The translations under genes were made by a program, and so were the position numbers. 39,137 nucleotides of DNA, taken from positions 1-39,137 of the forward strand of contig VERG01000015.1 in NCBI GenBank assembly GCA_018882885.1. The letters run 5' to 3'. Of this stretch, positions 1-7,347 are shown piece after piece. The notes beneath the pieces were generated by a model. It saw only the letters and a program-made list of their open reading frames with translations. It did not search any database and was not told where the DNA came from. This DNA is from Candidatus Nanopelagicaceae bacterium. GTDB taxonomy: Bacteria; Actinomycetota; Actinomycetes; Nanopelagicales; Nanopelagicaceae. Each line of letters opens with the position of its first letter. Position 1 is the stretch's first letter.

Positions 1-1054
1 TTCCTTTGTCGATGTTCTTACCAAGAAGCGTCAAGAATGCGGGAAGGGATGTCAGGGCTGCAGCAACGGCCACGGAGACGACTGCAGCGCCGGCATAACC
101 CATGGACTTGAGAAAGCCAATGGGAAAAAGAGTGAGCGAGAGGAGAGTCAAGACCACCGTAAGACCAGAGAAGAAGACTGTTCTTCCAGCAGTTCCCATC
201 ATCTCAATAACGGCGGCTTCCTTATCTTTGCCTTTTCTCATCTCTTCACGGAATCTATTAATCATTAAAAGTGCATAATCAATTCCAAGTCCTAAGCCAA
301 GTCCAGTTGTCAGATTTAGAGCAAAAATGCTGATTTCAGTAAAAAGCGTGAGCAAGAAGAGAATTAGAAATGTTCCCACAATTGCAGTTCCACCCACCAC
401 AAGAGGCATGGCAGCTGAGACCATGGAGCCGAAAACTAAAAGAAGCAAAATGAAGGTCAAGGGAATTGCGATTGACTCTGCAATTACCAAGTCGCTTTTA
501 ACCTTGCTGTTGATGGCGTGAGCAAAAATGCCGGTTCCAGTGAGGTAAACATTTAAGTTTTCAAACTTTCCATAGTATTTTTCCTGAAAAGATTTTGCGG
601 CTAACTCAATTTCGGTGAAGTCGCTTGTGTCGAGGTACACGAAGATATATCCAGATTCACCATTTGTACTCTTAAGATTTGCTGGCGAACCCGCCGACCA
701 GTAGGAAATAACTTTGGAGGCTGTTGGCTCGGCTTTCAGTCGGGCTTCGAGGCGCCCTGCCGAAGATGCCACGTTTGGATCGTTAACAGACATACCAGGG
801 GAGTTGGCGATAAGAACTACTGCTGGGTCTTTAATACCTAGGTCCTCGGCTAAGAAATTAGCAACTTTTACTGCGTCGCCCTTTTCGTTTGAGTAACCGC
901 CAGTATCAAAGCGGGCAAAGACTTGACCACCTATCACGCTTGAGAGAATGACAAAGAGAAGCGACGAGGCTAGAACCAACTTCTTTCTGCGAACTAATGT
1001 CGCACCCAACTTCTCAAATACATTTATCTTTTCTCTTGTGCTGCTGTTACTCAT
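1..1054 (-). CDS. MMPL/RND-family transporter, N-terminal half (cut by left edge)
   Basis: About 351 residues are open from an ATG at 1054 to the window edge. The order is a short basic cytoplasmic N-terminus, a first membrane helix (about residues 25-45), an extracytoplasmic domain of about 150 residues, then several closely spaced helices including the typical MMPL stretch GLGLGIDYALLMINRFREE. MMPL proteins export lipids or drugs using the proton gradient and are usually over 700 residues, so about half is missing. The start is supported by AGGAAGG about 6 nt upstream. It lies 11 nt after the epimerase-like gene and is probably the last or a late gene of the minus-strand operon from 2738. 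The family is secure; the substrate is unknown. Confidence 0.88.
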   Translation of the reverse strand, partial: MSNSSTREKINVFEKLGATLVRRKKLVLASSLLFVILSSVIGGQVFARFDTGGYSNEKGDAVKVANFLAEDLGIKDPAVVLIANSPGMSVNDPNVASSAGRLEARLKAEPTASKVISYWSAGSPANLKSTNGESGYIFVYLDTSDFTEIELAAKSFQEKYYGKFENLNVYLTGTGIFAHAINSKVKSDLVIAESIAIPLTFILLLLVFGSMVSAAMPLVVGGTAIVGTFLILFLLTLFTEISIFALNLTTGLGLGLGIDYALLMINRFREEMRKGKDKEAAVIEMMGTAGRTVFFSGLTVVLTLLSLTLFPIGFLKSMGYAGAAVVSVAVAAALTSLPAFLTLLGKNIDKG

Positions 1055-1065
1055 CGCGAACCTTC

Positions 1066-1995
1066 CTAATTTGCTATTTTGTATTGATCGACAAGATCTT
1101 TAATAACTGTTTGCCAAGGTTTAGGTTTCAAGCCGAAAGTTTTCCTGGCTTTCTCATCACTCATGATGAAAGGTTCGTTAAACTGGTATTCGGTATGACT
1201 GAGCTCTCGTATCACTGGATTTACTAGACCAAGCACCTTTGCCACAAACGCAGGCACTGGGCTAACTTTTGGATCCTTAACTCCTAACTCAAGTGCGATA
1301 TCTCTTATTACATGACGCTGAGTCATAGGATCATTGCTTGGGACATGCCACGGCTTTCCCCAAGCGACTTCTTCCTTGGCCACAACCATCATTAGGTTGG
1401 CTACATCTTCTGGATCAGTCCATGTATGTAATTTGTCCAGTTCACCTAATAACTGAACACCTTTCCCCTCTTTCAATTGAGGAACAACTCGATCGCCCAT
1501 ACGACTTTGATCAGATGCTGCAATGTAATCAGATCCCCGAACTTCGGAAGCTCGTATCTCTCCAGCATCATGAAGTTCTTTTAATTTGAGCCACATATCA
1601 GCTCGAACACGACCGTTTTTCCAGGTTGCATTTAAAGGCAGATCCTCAGTTAGGACACCGTTGTGGGGACCGTATCCATAGAGATTGGAGCAAGTAACCA
1701 AAACTGCCCCAGTCTTTTTTGCTAACTCAATAAGTGCCTGATTGATTGGCGGCCATAGTTCTTCCCACTTGTTATACGGAGGATTAACACAGTTATAGAT
1801 GTAGTCGGCTTGAGGAGCCGCGGTGATGAGGCTAGAGAACGAGGCCGCGTCGGCCTGTATTCGCTTCACATTTTTAAGTTCTGTGCGGTTATTAGTGCGC
1901 GATAGAAGCAAGACACTTTCGCCGGTTTCACCCAACCTTTTAGCTAGATGGGTTCCGACTGTTCCACTTCCAACGACTATATGCATTGCTGACAT
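1066..1995 (-). CDS. NAD-dependent epimerase/dehydratase family protein
   Basis: A 309-residue soluble Rossmann protein. The N-terminus reads MSAMHIVVGSGTVGTHLAK, a GxGxxG dinucleotide-binding loop directly after beta-1. An acidic/polar second strand (LLLSRTN) follows, and NLYGYGP at about residue 107 matches the substrate-side loop of extended SDR proteins. A YxxxK catalytic motif is not obvious, so it may be an atypical SDR acting as a reductase or isomerase rather than a sugar epimerase. It sits 14 nt downstream of the membrane protein gene and 11 nt upstream of the MMPL gene, so the three are probably cotranscribed. ATG at 1995 is used; a second ATG four codons in is possible. Confidence 0.8.
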   Translation of the reverse strand: MSAMHIVVGSGTVGTHLAKRLGETGESVLLLSRTNNRTELKNVKRIQADAASFSSLITAAPQADYIYNCVNPPYNKWEELWPPINQALIELAKKTGAVLVTCSNLYGYGPHNGVLTEDLPLNATWKNGRVRADMWLKLKELHDAGEIRASEVRGSDYIAASDQSRMGDRVVPQLKEGKGVQLLGELDKLHTWTDPEDVANLMMVVAKEEVAWGKPWHVPSNDPMTQRHVIRDIALELGVKDPKVSPVPAFVAKVLGLVNPVIRELSHTEYQFNEPFIMSDEKARKTFGLKPKPWQTVIKDLVDQYKIAN

Positions 1996-2009
1996 TTTTT
2001 AATACTCTC

Positions 2010-2738
2010 TTATTTCGATGCCAGACGAGTGCTCTTGAATATGAGCCAGACACCGATAAACAAGAACCAGAATTGAACAAGGGTTGTTCCTAAGAAGATT
2101 GCATTAGAGCCTGGATTAATACCTAACATTTCTACAGAGGTCCAGAGCAAGCCGATAGCGGAAATTAGGCCGAAGTGGCTAAACCATTTAGGAAGAGTTC
2201 TTTCCTTAAGATTGCCAACTGAAAGCAGCAAAATTGCAATTGCAGCAAAGAGGCTAACTCCAAGAACTTCTCCGATAGTTCCGCCGTAGGAGTTTAGAGT
2301 TTCAAAGGTTGTACTGACTATAAATTGCTGTTCAGTGGTAGTGGCCCCCTTTGAGATTTCAGCTAAATCGAACATAGGAAATAGCCAGCGGACAATTCCG
2401 ATGCTTCTCGCCAATGCAGAAGCAACTGCGAGAGCAATCACAATTCTCATTAGGATGCCGCCATTTTTGCCGAAGACGACTTCGCTTAAGAGTGCCATTG
2501 AGATTGCAAAGAGAATCGAATAGATGAGATAGGCAAAGTAACCGACTCTAACCGCACCTTCGTTTTCCAAAAGTCTCGGTAATGCAACTGATGCCGGATC
2601 ATCAAGGCTGTCTGGCCAATTTATTGCAGCCCCAAGAACGAAAGTAGGGATAAAAATCAACAAACCTTGAACAATGCTTGCAAATCCAGCCCATTTAAAA
2701 ACACTGGCTGAGCTGTACTTTCCAATCTTTTCCATCAT
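2010..2738 (-). CDS. Multi-pass membrane protein, DUF4386-like
   Basis: About 242 residues with roughly six hydrophobic helices: near residues 17-37, 65-87, 95-113, 155-175, 188-205 and 214-233. The loops are short and mostly uncharged. The pattern resembles DUF4386 proteins of unknown function; this is by eye only. A TTG at 2741 is in frame, but the ATG at 2738 fits better because GAGAGG lies 8 nt upstream. It is the first gene of the minus-strand operon with the epimerase-like and MMPL genes, and it is divergent from a TetR regulator starting at 2793, which probably controls it. Confidence 0.65.
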   Translation of the reverse strand: MMEKIGKYSSASVFKWAGFASIVQGLLIFIPTFVLGAAINWPDSLDDPASVALPRLLENEGAVRVGYFAYLIYSILFAISMALLSEVVFGKNGGILMRIVIALAVASALARSIGIVRWLFPMFDLAEISKGATTTEQQFIVSTTFETLNSYGGTIGEVLGVSLFAAIAILLLSVGNLKERTLPKWFSHFGLISAIGLLWTSVEMLGINPGSNAIFLGTTLVQFWFLFIGVWLIFKSTRLASK

Positions 2739-2784
2739 CAAAGTTACCTCTCCCTCTTGACTTAGATTCGATGATGGGAGAGAA

Positions 2785-2801
2785 TGTAAACAATGTTAAC
2801 A
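2785..2801. promoter_or_regulatory. Imperfect palindromic operator candidate at the TetR start
   Basis: TGTAAACA-A-TGTTAACA is a 17-bp inverted repeat with one mismatched pair around a central A. It overlaps the TetR ATG (2793) in the 54-bp divergent region between the TetR gene and the DUF4386-like/MMPL operon. Position and symmetry fit a TetR autoregulatory site. A TTGACT at 2757-2762 could be a -35 element. Assignment is inference. Confidence 0.4.
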
Positions 2802-3428
2802 CCTCGTAGCAAGGGACACGACTATCACCATGGTGATCTTCGTGCCTCAGCTATTGCCGCAGGTAGAGAGATGATTAAAAAGGGTGGCATAAATGCGCTT
2901 GGACTTCGCAAAGTTGCAGAGCGATTACAAGTTTCACCTGCTGCCCTTTATAGGCACTTTGAAGATGTAGAAACCTTGCAGGCTGAAATATGTGCGGAAG
3001 TTCGTCAAGAACTGGGTGAGTTCATGCTTGCCGTTCGGGACCAGGTTCCAATAAGCAGAAGCAAGAGCCAGAATGCAAAGCTTCGTTTTAGAGCCCTGGG
3101 TCATGCATATATGGATTTTGCGAATAAGAATAAAAAGTTGTTTGAAAGTGCATTTTTGTTTCGACTCCATAGCCAGAACCAAGATATGGATGGGCTGGCA
3201 TGGAATTTGCTAAACGAATCTCTAGATGAATTGCGTGGAGCCGGTGAACTCCTAGGCAAAACAGATGAAGAGGCCTGCATGCTGGCTTGGAGCGCAGTTC
3301 ATGGTTTGGCGACTTTGGTAGCGCAAGATGCGATTCCGCCTGAGCAGTATGAGCTAAGCAAGTTGCAGATAATGAATGGAGTTGAAAGAGCTTTAACTGG
3401 GAAGGTCTCGAAAAACTCAAACTTCTAG
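2793..3428 (+). CDS. TetR/AcrR-family regulator with WHG-type C-terminal domain
   Basis: 211 residues. The N-terminus contains YHHGDLRASAI, then the helix-turn-helix (GINALGLRKVAERLQVSPAALYRHF, about residues 34-58), which is diagnostic of TetR proteins. The ligand-binding half carries WSAVHGLATLV near residue 170, matching the WHG subgroup. Such proteins are dimeric repressors released by small hydrophobic ligands. It is divergent from the membrane protein/epimerase/MMPL operon, the usual place for the repressor of an efflux system. GGAGAG at 2777-2782 lies 10 nt upstream of the ATG. The candidate operator overlaps the start codon, suggesting autorepression. Confidence 0.93.
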   Translation: MLTPRSKGHDYHHGDLRASAIAAGREMIKKGGINALGLRKVAERLQVSPAALYRHFEDVETLQAEICAEVRQELGEFMLAVRDQVPISRSKSQNAKLRFRALGHAYMDFANKNKKLFESAFLFRLHSQNQDMDGLAWNLLNESLDELRGAGELLGKTDEEACMLAWSAVHGLATLVAQDAIPPEQYELSKLQIMNGVERALTGKVSKNSNF

Positions 3429-3446
3429 ATGTTGCATTAATGCTAT

Positions 3447-3462
3447 GTAGCATATATGCTAC
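3447..3462. promoter_or_regulatory. Perfect 16-bp palindrome over the XRE promoter
   Basis: GTAGCATA-TATGCTAC is a perfect palindrome. It sits next to a second one, GCATTAATGC (3434-3443). The hexamer TATGCT (3455-3460) inside it can serve as a -10 box, placing the transcript start at or beside the ATG at 3468. TTGCAT (3433-3438) is a possible -35 with a 16-bp spacer. Repressor binding would cover the promoter, as expected for autoregulation by the adjacent XRE protein. Confidence 0.5.
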
Positions 3463-3467
3463 GGATT

Positions 3468-3701
3468 ATGAGTCGCAACCCTGAAGAGCCAGTCTTCAAT
3501 CGAATTGAAGAGGTTCGGACCGCCATGGGGCTAAGCAGGCAAGAGCTGGCCAACAAGGTTGGAGTCCACTATCAAACAGTCGGGTACTTAGAACGCGAGG
3601 AATACAGCCCTTCTCTGGTACTTGCGTTACGTATTTCCAAAACTCTCAATCAAGAAGTTTCAGAGATTTTCTCATTAACTCCGCTTAAGAAAGGCAAATA
3701 G
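3468..3701 (+). CDS. Small XRE-family HTH transcriptional regulator
   Basis: 77 residues from the ATG at 3468 (MSRNPEEPVFNRIEEV...). Almost the whole protein is one Cro/C1-type HTH: RTAMGLSRQELANKVGVHYQTVGYLEREEYSPSL covers helices 1-4, and the recognition helix is VHYQTVGYLE. An in-frame ATG at 3456 exists but lies inside the 16-bp palindrome and the putative -10 box, so 3468 is preferred. The next gene starts 2 nt after the stop, and the following membrane proteins look cotranscribed. Small regulators of this type commonly sit before DUF2178-like membrane proteins. Confidence 0.9.
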   Translation: MSRNPEEPVFNRIEEVRTAMGLSRQELANKVGVHYQTVGYLEREEYSPSLVLALRISKTLNQEVSEIFSLTPLKKGK

Positions 3702-3703
3702 AC

Positions 3704-4555
3704 GTGTCTGAACTACAAATCCTAGGCATCAATGCTGGCGTTCTTGCTCTCGCATACTTGTTTATATATCCGCGTTTTGGCCGAGATGATGTGAAGCGAA
3801 TTGGCTGGATAGATATTGCTATAGGCCTTACAACTCTAGGTATCTTGGCTCCATTCAACAGGGGATCTGCCAACGAGTTCACGCTTTTGCCTGATTGGGA
3901 TGTTCCCTGGTGGATCTTTGCAATAGTCACTTACGGAATATTGGAACTACCGCTCTTTGCCATTTATGCCACCCGTAGAGGCTTGTGGGCTGCTTATCAG
4001 GCTGGAATTAAGGATGGTTTCTCGAAAGAAGTATGGTCAAGTGCATCAACCAAATCAGTCCATAAGCAATTAGCTGACACAAAGTGGGACTGGATGCGGA
4101 AGCCAAAATTCATGCGCAATATAGTCATTGCGGCCAATCTTTGGATGCTTGTCGCGACAGTGTTTCTTGTTTGGGTTGGGGACAACAGATGGGCTTCTCT
4201 GGCAATCCTGCACATAGCTGTTCTGTTTATCTTTTGGTTCATGCTTCGGACTTCTGTTCGACTAGTTTCTGAAGCCGCCGATGAAGCATTGGATGAGCGC
4301 ATGATTACCCAGCGAAATCGGAGTTATTTCACCGCCTACCGAAATTTCAGCGGCTTGGTCACTGGACTTCTTGTTGGATTAATGATTTATGTTGTCATTC
4401 ACGATTCCAATCCAGATAGCGATGGCTTCAACTATGAACTGAGCCTCACTTGGCCTCAACTCCAAGCCCTTTTCTGGTTCATATGGGGTTATACCTTTAT
4501 GTTGCCCTCCATGGTCATGGCCTGGAATGACTCAAAGAAGAACAGGATAGGTTGA
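3704..4555 (+). CDS. Two-part multi-pass membrane protein, C-terminal half DUF2178-like
   Basis: 283 residues starting with GTG at 3704, 2 nt after the XRE stop, with AAAGG upstream. The first part (about residues 1-95) has three helices (LGINAGVLALAYLFIY; IDIAIGLTTLGILAPF; WWIFAIVTYGILELPLFAIY). A charged linker follows, then a second set from about residue 135 (NIVIAANLWMLVATVFLVW and on). The segment DEALDERMITQRNRSYFTAYRNF resembles the charged DER signature of DUF2178 proteins, which often pair with small XRE regulators. The role is unknown; it may be the target or effector of the neighbouring regulator. Domain assignments are by eye. Confidence 0.65.
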   Translation: MSELQILGINAGVLALAYLFIYPRFGRDDVKRIGWIDIAIGLTTLGILAPFNRGSANEFTLLPDWDVPWWIFAIVTYGILELPLFAIYATRRGLWAAYQAGIKDGFSKEVWSSASTKSVHKQLADTKWDWMRKPKFMRNIVIAANLWMLVATVFLVWVGDNRWASLAILHIAVLFIFWFMLRTSVRLVSEAADEALDERMITQRNRSYFTAYRNFSGLVTGLLVGLMIYVVIHDSNPDSDGFNYELSLTWPQLQALFWFIWGYTFMLPSMVMAWNDSKKNRIG

Positions 4556-5013
4556 TGAATATTGAGGACTGGGGACTTGTCGGAGTATTTATCGCTGGGG
4601 CAATTCCATGGATGGAGGCTATAGCTGTAATCCCGGCTGGAATCATTATTGGTCTAAACCCAGTGGCTACCTTGGTTGCAGCTGTTGTTGGAAACTTAAT
4701 CACGATCGTGCTCTTTGCCTACTTTGGATCAGCCATTAGAGAGCGATTCATAAAAAGGAGAGTAAAGCGGGGTAAGTCTGCCAATATACCGAAGCTTGAG
4801 AAGGCGCTAAAGGCATTTGATAATTATGGTGTCTATGGATTGGCGGCTCTTGGCCCAATATTGATTGGGACTCAATTTGCCGCAGCAGCATCAGTGGCAG
4901 CAGGAGTGAAGCCACTTAAGGCATCAATTCTTGTCTCAGCAAGTATGGTCATCTGGGCTTCGCTCATTGCAGTTGCAATAGCCGCTTTCGACCTAAATTT
5001 TGAAGTTCTTTAG
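4555..5013 (+). CDS. Small multi-drug export family membrane protein
   Basis: 152 residues with four or five helices. The motif AIPWMEAIAVIPAGIIIGLNP near the N-terminus and GPILIGTQFAAAASVAAGV near residue 110 match the small multidrug export family (PF06695), whose transport function is weakly established. TTG at 4552 is an alternative start, but the ATG at 4555 overlaps the preceding TGA by one base (TGATG) with AGGATAGG just upstream, indicating translational coupling. It is the third gene of the XRE-led cluster. The basic loop RFIKRRVKRGK is probably cytoplasmic. Confidence 0.75.
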   Translation: MNIEDWGLVGVFIAGAIPWMEAIAVIPAGIIIGLNPVATLVAAVVGNLITIVLFAYFGSAIRERFIKRRVKRGKSANIPKLEKALKAFDNYGVYGLAALGPILIGTQFAAAASVAAGVKPLKASILVSASMVIWASLIAVAIAAFDLNFEVL

Positions 5014-5021
5014 GAGTGATA

Positions 5022-6164
5022 ATGCAACGTGATATTACGCCAGATGTCTTAAGAGGTTTTGCACTACTTGGAATTCTTGTGGTCAATATTCAATATATGG
5101 CACTAAGTAGTGATCAGGGTGCCAGAGGTGAGTGGACACTGGGGCTGGCTAATGCAAGTGCAACCTGGGTTATTGCCGCTCTATTTGCTGGAAAGTTTTA
5201 CCTTTTATTTTCATTTTTATTTGGATATAGCTCCAGTTACATTATCAAGAACGATCGAGCAAATAAAGAACGATGGGTCAAGCGCTGTTTTGCTTTGATG
5301 TTATTTGGAGCTCTCCATTTCACCTTTCTTTGGCATGGAGACATCATCTTTCTTTATGGACTCTTCGGCCTACTTCTCTTGGCATTTATGTTTAGAACTG
5401 ATCGGGTCATCAAGATATGGACTCGCGTCATTTATTCGATATCGGTATTTCTATTAGTTCTTGTAGCTATAAGCTTATTGGTTGCTGAGCAATATTTTCC
5501 TGAAGAGCTCAATTCTGATTATGTAGAAACAAGACTTGATGAAGCTCTAAGAACTGGGACATTTCTTGAATCAATCGGGCCACGCATCGAGGTCTGGGCT
5601 TTTGGACTGGCAACTGGAATCTTTCTGCAAGGAGGAATGGCGTTTGCGGCATTTCTACTTGGCATGCGATTGGCCAGAAGTAATTTTTTGTCTGCGCCTC
5701 TAGATGAAGTTCAAAATACTCGCATGATCAAGCTCGGACTTATCTTTGGAGCTCCAATACAAATTATTGCTGCCAGCGTTCTGGTTCGTAATGAACAATC
5801 GCTTGAACCTTCCGAAGGGATCTACTTGTCATCCTTATTTTTGGGATTCCTGGCAGCGCCCCTACTATCTATGGCTTATGTTGGAATAATCCGAAAGTTG
5901 GTTGCAAGCGCACCCAGAGCCGTGGACTGGATGATTCCAGGAGGCAAAATGGCCCTTACACTTTATATCTCACAGTCAGTTTTAACCTCATTGATCTTTG
6001 GATCTTGGGGACTAGGACTATTTCAAGAGCTTCAAACTTGGGTGGTCTTGCTACTGGCATTCGGAATCTGGGTTCTTTTGATTTACCTTTCTCGACAGTG
6101 GTTAAGGCACTTTGCACAAGGACCACTCGAAAAACTAATGACCATATTGACCACAAAACGGTAG
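5022..6164 (+). CDS. DUF418 (YeiB-like) membrane protein
   Basis: 380 residues. The N-terminal RDITPDVLRGFALLGILVVNIQ is characteristic of the YeiB/DUF418 family, related to membrane acyltransferases with the R-x-x-x-x-D-x-x-R-G start. About nine or ten helices follow. LWHGDIIFLYGLFGLLLLAF and MALTLYISQSVLTSLIFG are conserved-type segments; the latter lies in the DUF418 domain proper. GTG at 5016 is in frame, but the ATG at 5022 has GGAG 5 nt upstream. The gene begins 8 nt after the small export protein and ends the cluster. The substrate is unknown. Confidence 0.85.
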   Translation: MQRDITPDVLRGFALLGILVVNIQYMALSSDQGARGEWTLGLANASATWVIAALFAGKFYLLFSFLFGYSSSYIIKNDRANKERWVKRCFALMLFGALHFTFLWHGDIIFLYGLFGLLLLAFMFRTDRVIKIWTRVIYSISVFLLVLVAISLLVAEQYFPEELNSDYVETRLDEALRTGTFLESIGPRIEVWAFGLATGIFLQGGMAFAAFLLGMRLARSNFLSAPLDEVQNTRMIKLGLIFGAPIQIIAASVLVRNEQSLEPSEGIYLSSLFLGFLAAPLLSMAYVGIIRKLVASAPRAVDWMIPGGKMALTLYISQSVLTSLIFGSWGLGLFQELQTWVVLLLAFGIWVLLIYLSRQWLRHFAQGPLEKLMTILTTKR

Positions 6165-6217
6165 GTAAATGAACCCCGGCTTATTGGGCGACTCTTCTTT
6201 TTCACTATTCACGGGCT

Positions 6218-6229
6218 TAGAATTTTTAC
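6218..6229 (+). promoter_or_regulatory. -10 box for leaderless start at 6230
   Basis: TAGAAT at 6218-6223 is followed by 6 nt and then the ATG at 6230. No Shine-Dalgarno sequence is present, so transcription probably starts on the A of the ATG. Confidence 0.55.
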
Positions 6230-6775
6230 ATGTGCCGAAAGCAGGTAATGGGTCCTGATTCCCGCCTGAAGACGTTGGTAAAACTTGAACCTTTGGATTT
6301 AAGTCACGCTAATGGATTGTTTAAAGCACTCAATCACGAAGAAATTGGGATCTACATTGGTGGCGCTGATGTAACTTCACTTTCCGCTCTTGAAGATCGC
6401 ATAAAGTTTTTGAAGCAGGGTCCGAAGGCGGACTCAAATCAACTTTGGGTCAATTTCGTTGTACTTTTGAACTCGGAAATTGTAGGACGTGTTGAGGCAA
6501 CTTTGCATGACAGTATCGCTGAAATTGCCTACCTAATTAACCCTTTACTTTGGGGACAAGGGCTTGGAACGGCCGCAGCTGAACTTTTAATTGATGAATT
6601 ACGAGGTAAAGGTGAATACGATTTTTGGGCCACAGTTACACCCGAAAACAAAGCGTCTGCAAGAGTCTTGGAGAAGTTGGAATTCGTAGAAATTGATCCT
6701 GGTCAAGCGCCGCAATTACTTAGTTATGATTCAGGCGACAGAACATTCCGGAAGAAGTTTCATTCACTGAGTTAG
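6230..6775 (+). CDS. GNAT-family N-acetyltransferase, RimJ/RimL type
   Basis: 181 residues. After a short lead, VKLEPLDLSHANGLFKAL is the first strand and helix of the RimL-like Acetyltransf_3 fold. IAYLINPLLWGQGLGTAAAELLIDEL (about residues 97-122) contains the acetyl-CoA pyrophosphate-binding QGxGxxA loop. VTPENKASARVLEKLEFVE is the conserved C-terminal N-x-x-S-x-x-x-L-x-x-x-G/E-F segment. It acetylates an amino group of a protein or small molecule; the target cannot be read. The ATG at 6230 is favoured by the -10 box 6 nt upstream, although an internal ATG seven codons later is possible. It is transcribed alone. Confidence 0.85.
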   Translation: MCRKQVMGPDSRLKTLVKLEPLDLSHANGLFKALNHEEIGIYIGGADVTSLSALEDRIKFLKQGPKADSNQLWVNFVVLLNSEIVGRVEATLHDSIAEIAYLINPLLWGQGLGTAAAELLIDELRGKGEYDFWATVTPENKASARVLEKLEFVEIDPGQAPQLLSYDSGDRTFRKKFHSLS

Positions 6776-6827
6776 GCTGGTTTTTGTTTTTACTTTTTGA
6801 GGTTTGGTCAAGTCACTCAAGCCGTAA

Positions 6828-6889
6828 CAAATTCAAAAGTGAAATGTGAATTTGCATCAAATTTGACGGTAGGTCACCTAAACTTTAGG
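6828..6889. terminator. Inverted repeats between convergent GNAT genes
   Basis: The AT-rich 132-bp gap between the convergent genes holds CAAATTC (6828-6834) paired with GAATTTG (6848-6854), and CCTAAA-C-TTTAGG (6877-6889). They may act as weak bidirectional terminators. There is no long U tract, so this is tentative. Confidence 0.3.
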
Positions 6890-6907
6890 AAAAATAGACT
6901 GAGAACC

Positions 6908-7255
6908 TTATAAATTCTTCTTCAAGAACACTCGGGAATGACCTTGCGGAAAGTTATTTAAGCGACCGAACTCCTTGTAGCCCCGATTAAGATAAAAACC
7001 TTCGGCCTGGAATGTAAAAGTATCGAGAAAAATGCTGGAGCATCCATTTTCACCTGCCCATTGCTCAACCCTTGCTAGCAATGCTCCGCCTATGCCTTTT
7101 TGGCGCGAATTTTCATCAACAAACAACAATTGTAAATGCACCCAGTCCCAATCCTTAACGGCAAAGACACCGCCCAAAAGTGAACCCTCATCGTCTCTAG
7201 CGACAAAATAAATTTCTATGTCATTTGGGTCTCCTGCGCTGGAGGAGTTAAACAT
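6908..7255 (-). CDS. GNAT-family N-acetyltransferase, 5' end apparently frameshifted
   Basis: The open frame encodes 115 residues of a compact GNAT. WVHLQLLFVDENSRQKGIGGALLARVEQWA holds the acetyl-CoA-binding R-x-x-G-I-G loop. LDTFTFQAEGFYLNRGYKEFG and FPQGHSRVFLKKNL match the end of a family whose members normally carry about 20 more N-terminal residues. Those residues are present upstream in another frame (7256-7311). An in-frame stop lies four codons before the ATG at 7255, there is no ribosome-binding site, and the first strand of the fold would be missing. I therefore read it as one gene broken by the loss of one base in an A tract, or a sequencing error. The function of the current 115-residue product is doubtful. 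Confidence 0.75.
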   Translation of the reverse strand: MFNSSSAGDPNDIEIYFVARDDEGSLLGGVFAVKDWDWVHLQLLFVDENSRQKGIGGALLARVEQWAGENGCSSIFLDTFTFQAEGFYLNRGYKEFGRLNNFPQGHSRVFLKKNL

Positions 7256-7311
7256 TTGAAGTTTTTACCGTATATATTCGCTTTGGCCGGATGCTCTTCC
7301 TCAATGCGCAT
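7256..7311 (-). pseudogene. Out-of-frame 5' piece of the GNAT gene
   Basis: From the ATG at 7311 the frame reads MRIEEEHPAKANIYGKNFK, then leaves the GNAT frame and soon stops. Adding one A to the five-A run (T at 7262-7266 on the plus strand) gives ...IYGKKLQMFNSSSAGDPN, joining directly to the downstream protein. TAAATT (7318-7323, minus strand) followed by 6 nt precedes this ATG, the promoter geometry used throughout the window. This supports 7311 as the ancestral start. Confidence 0.6.
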
Positions 7312-7347
7312 TTGAGAAATTTATCACTAATGGATTAGAGCGCCAAA

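Noticed and set aside
327-896. Plus-strand frames of about 60 codons inside the left edge
   Set aside because: They are antisense shadows of the MMPL gene, which runs open across the whole stretch on the minus strand.
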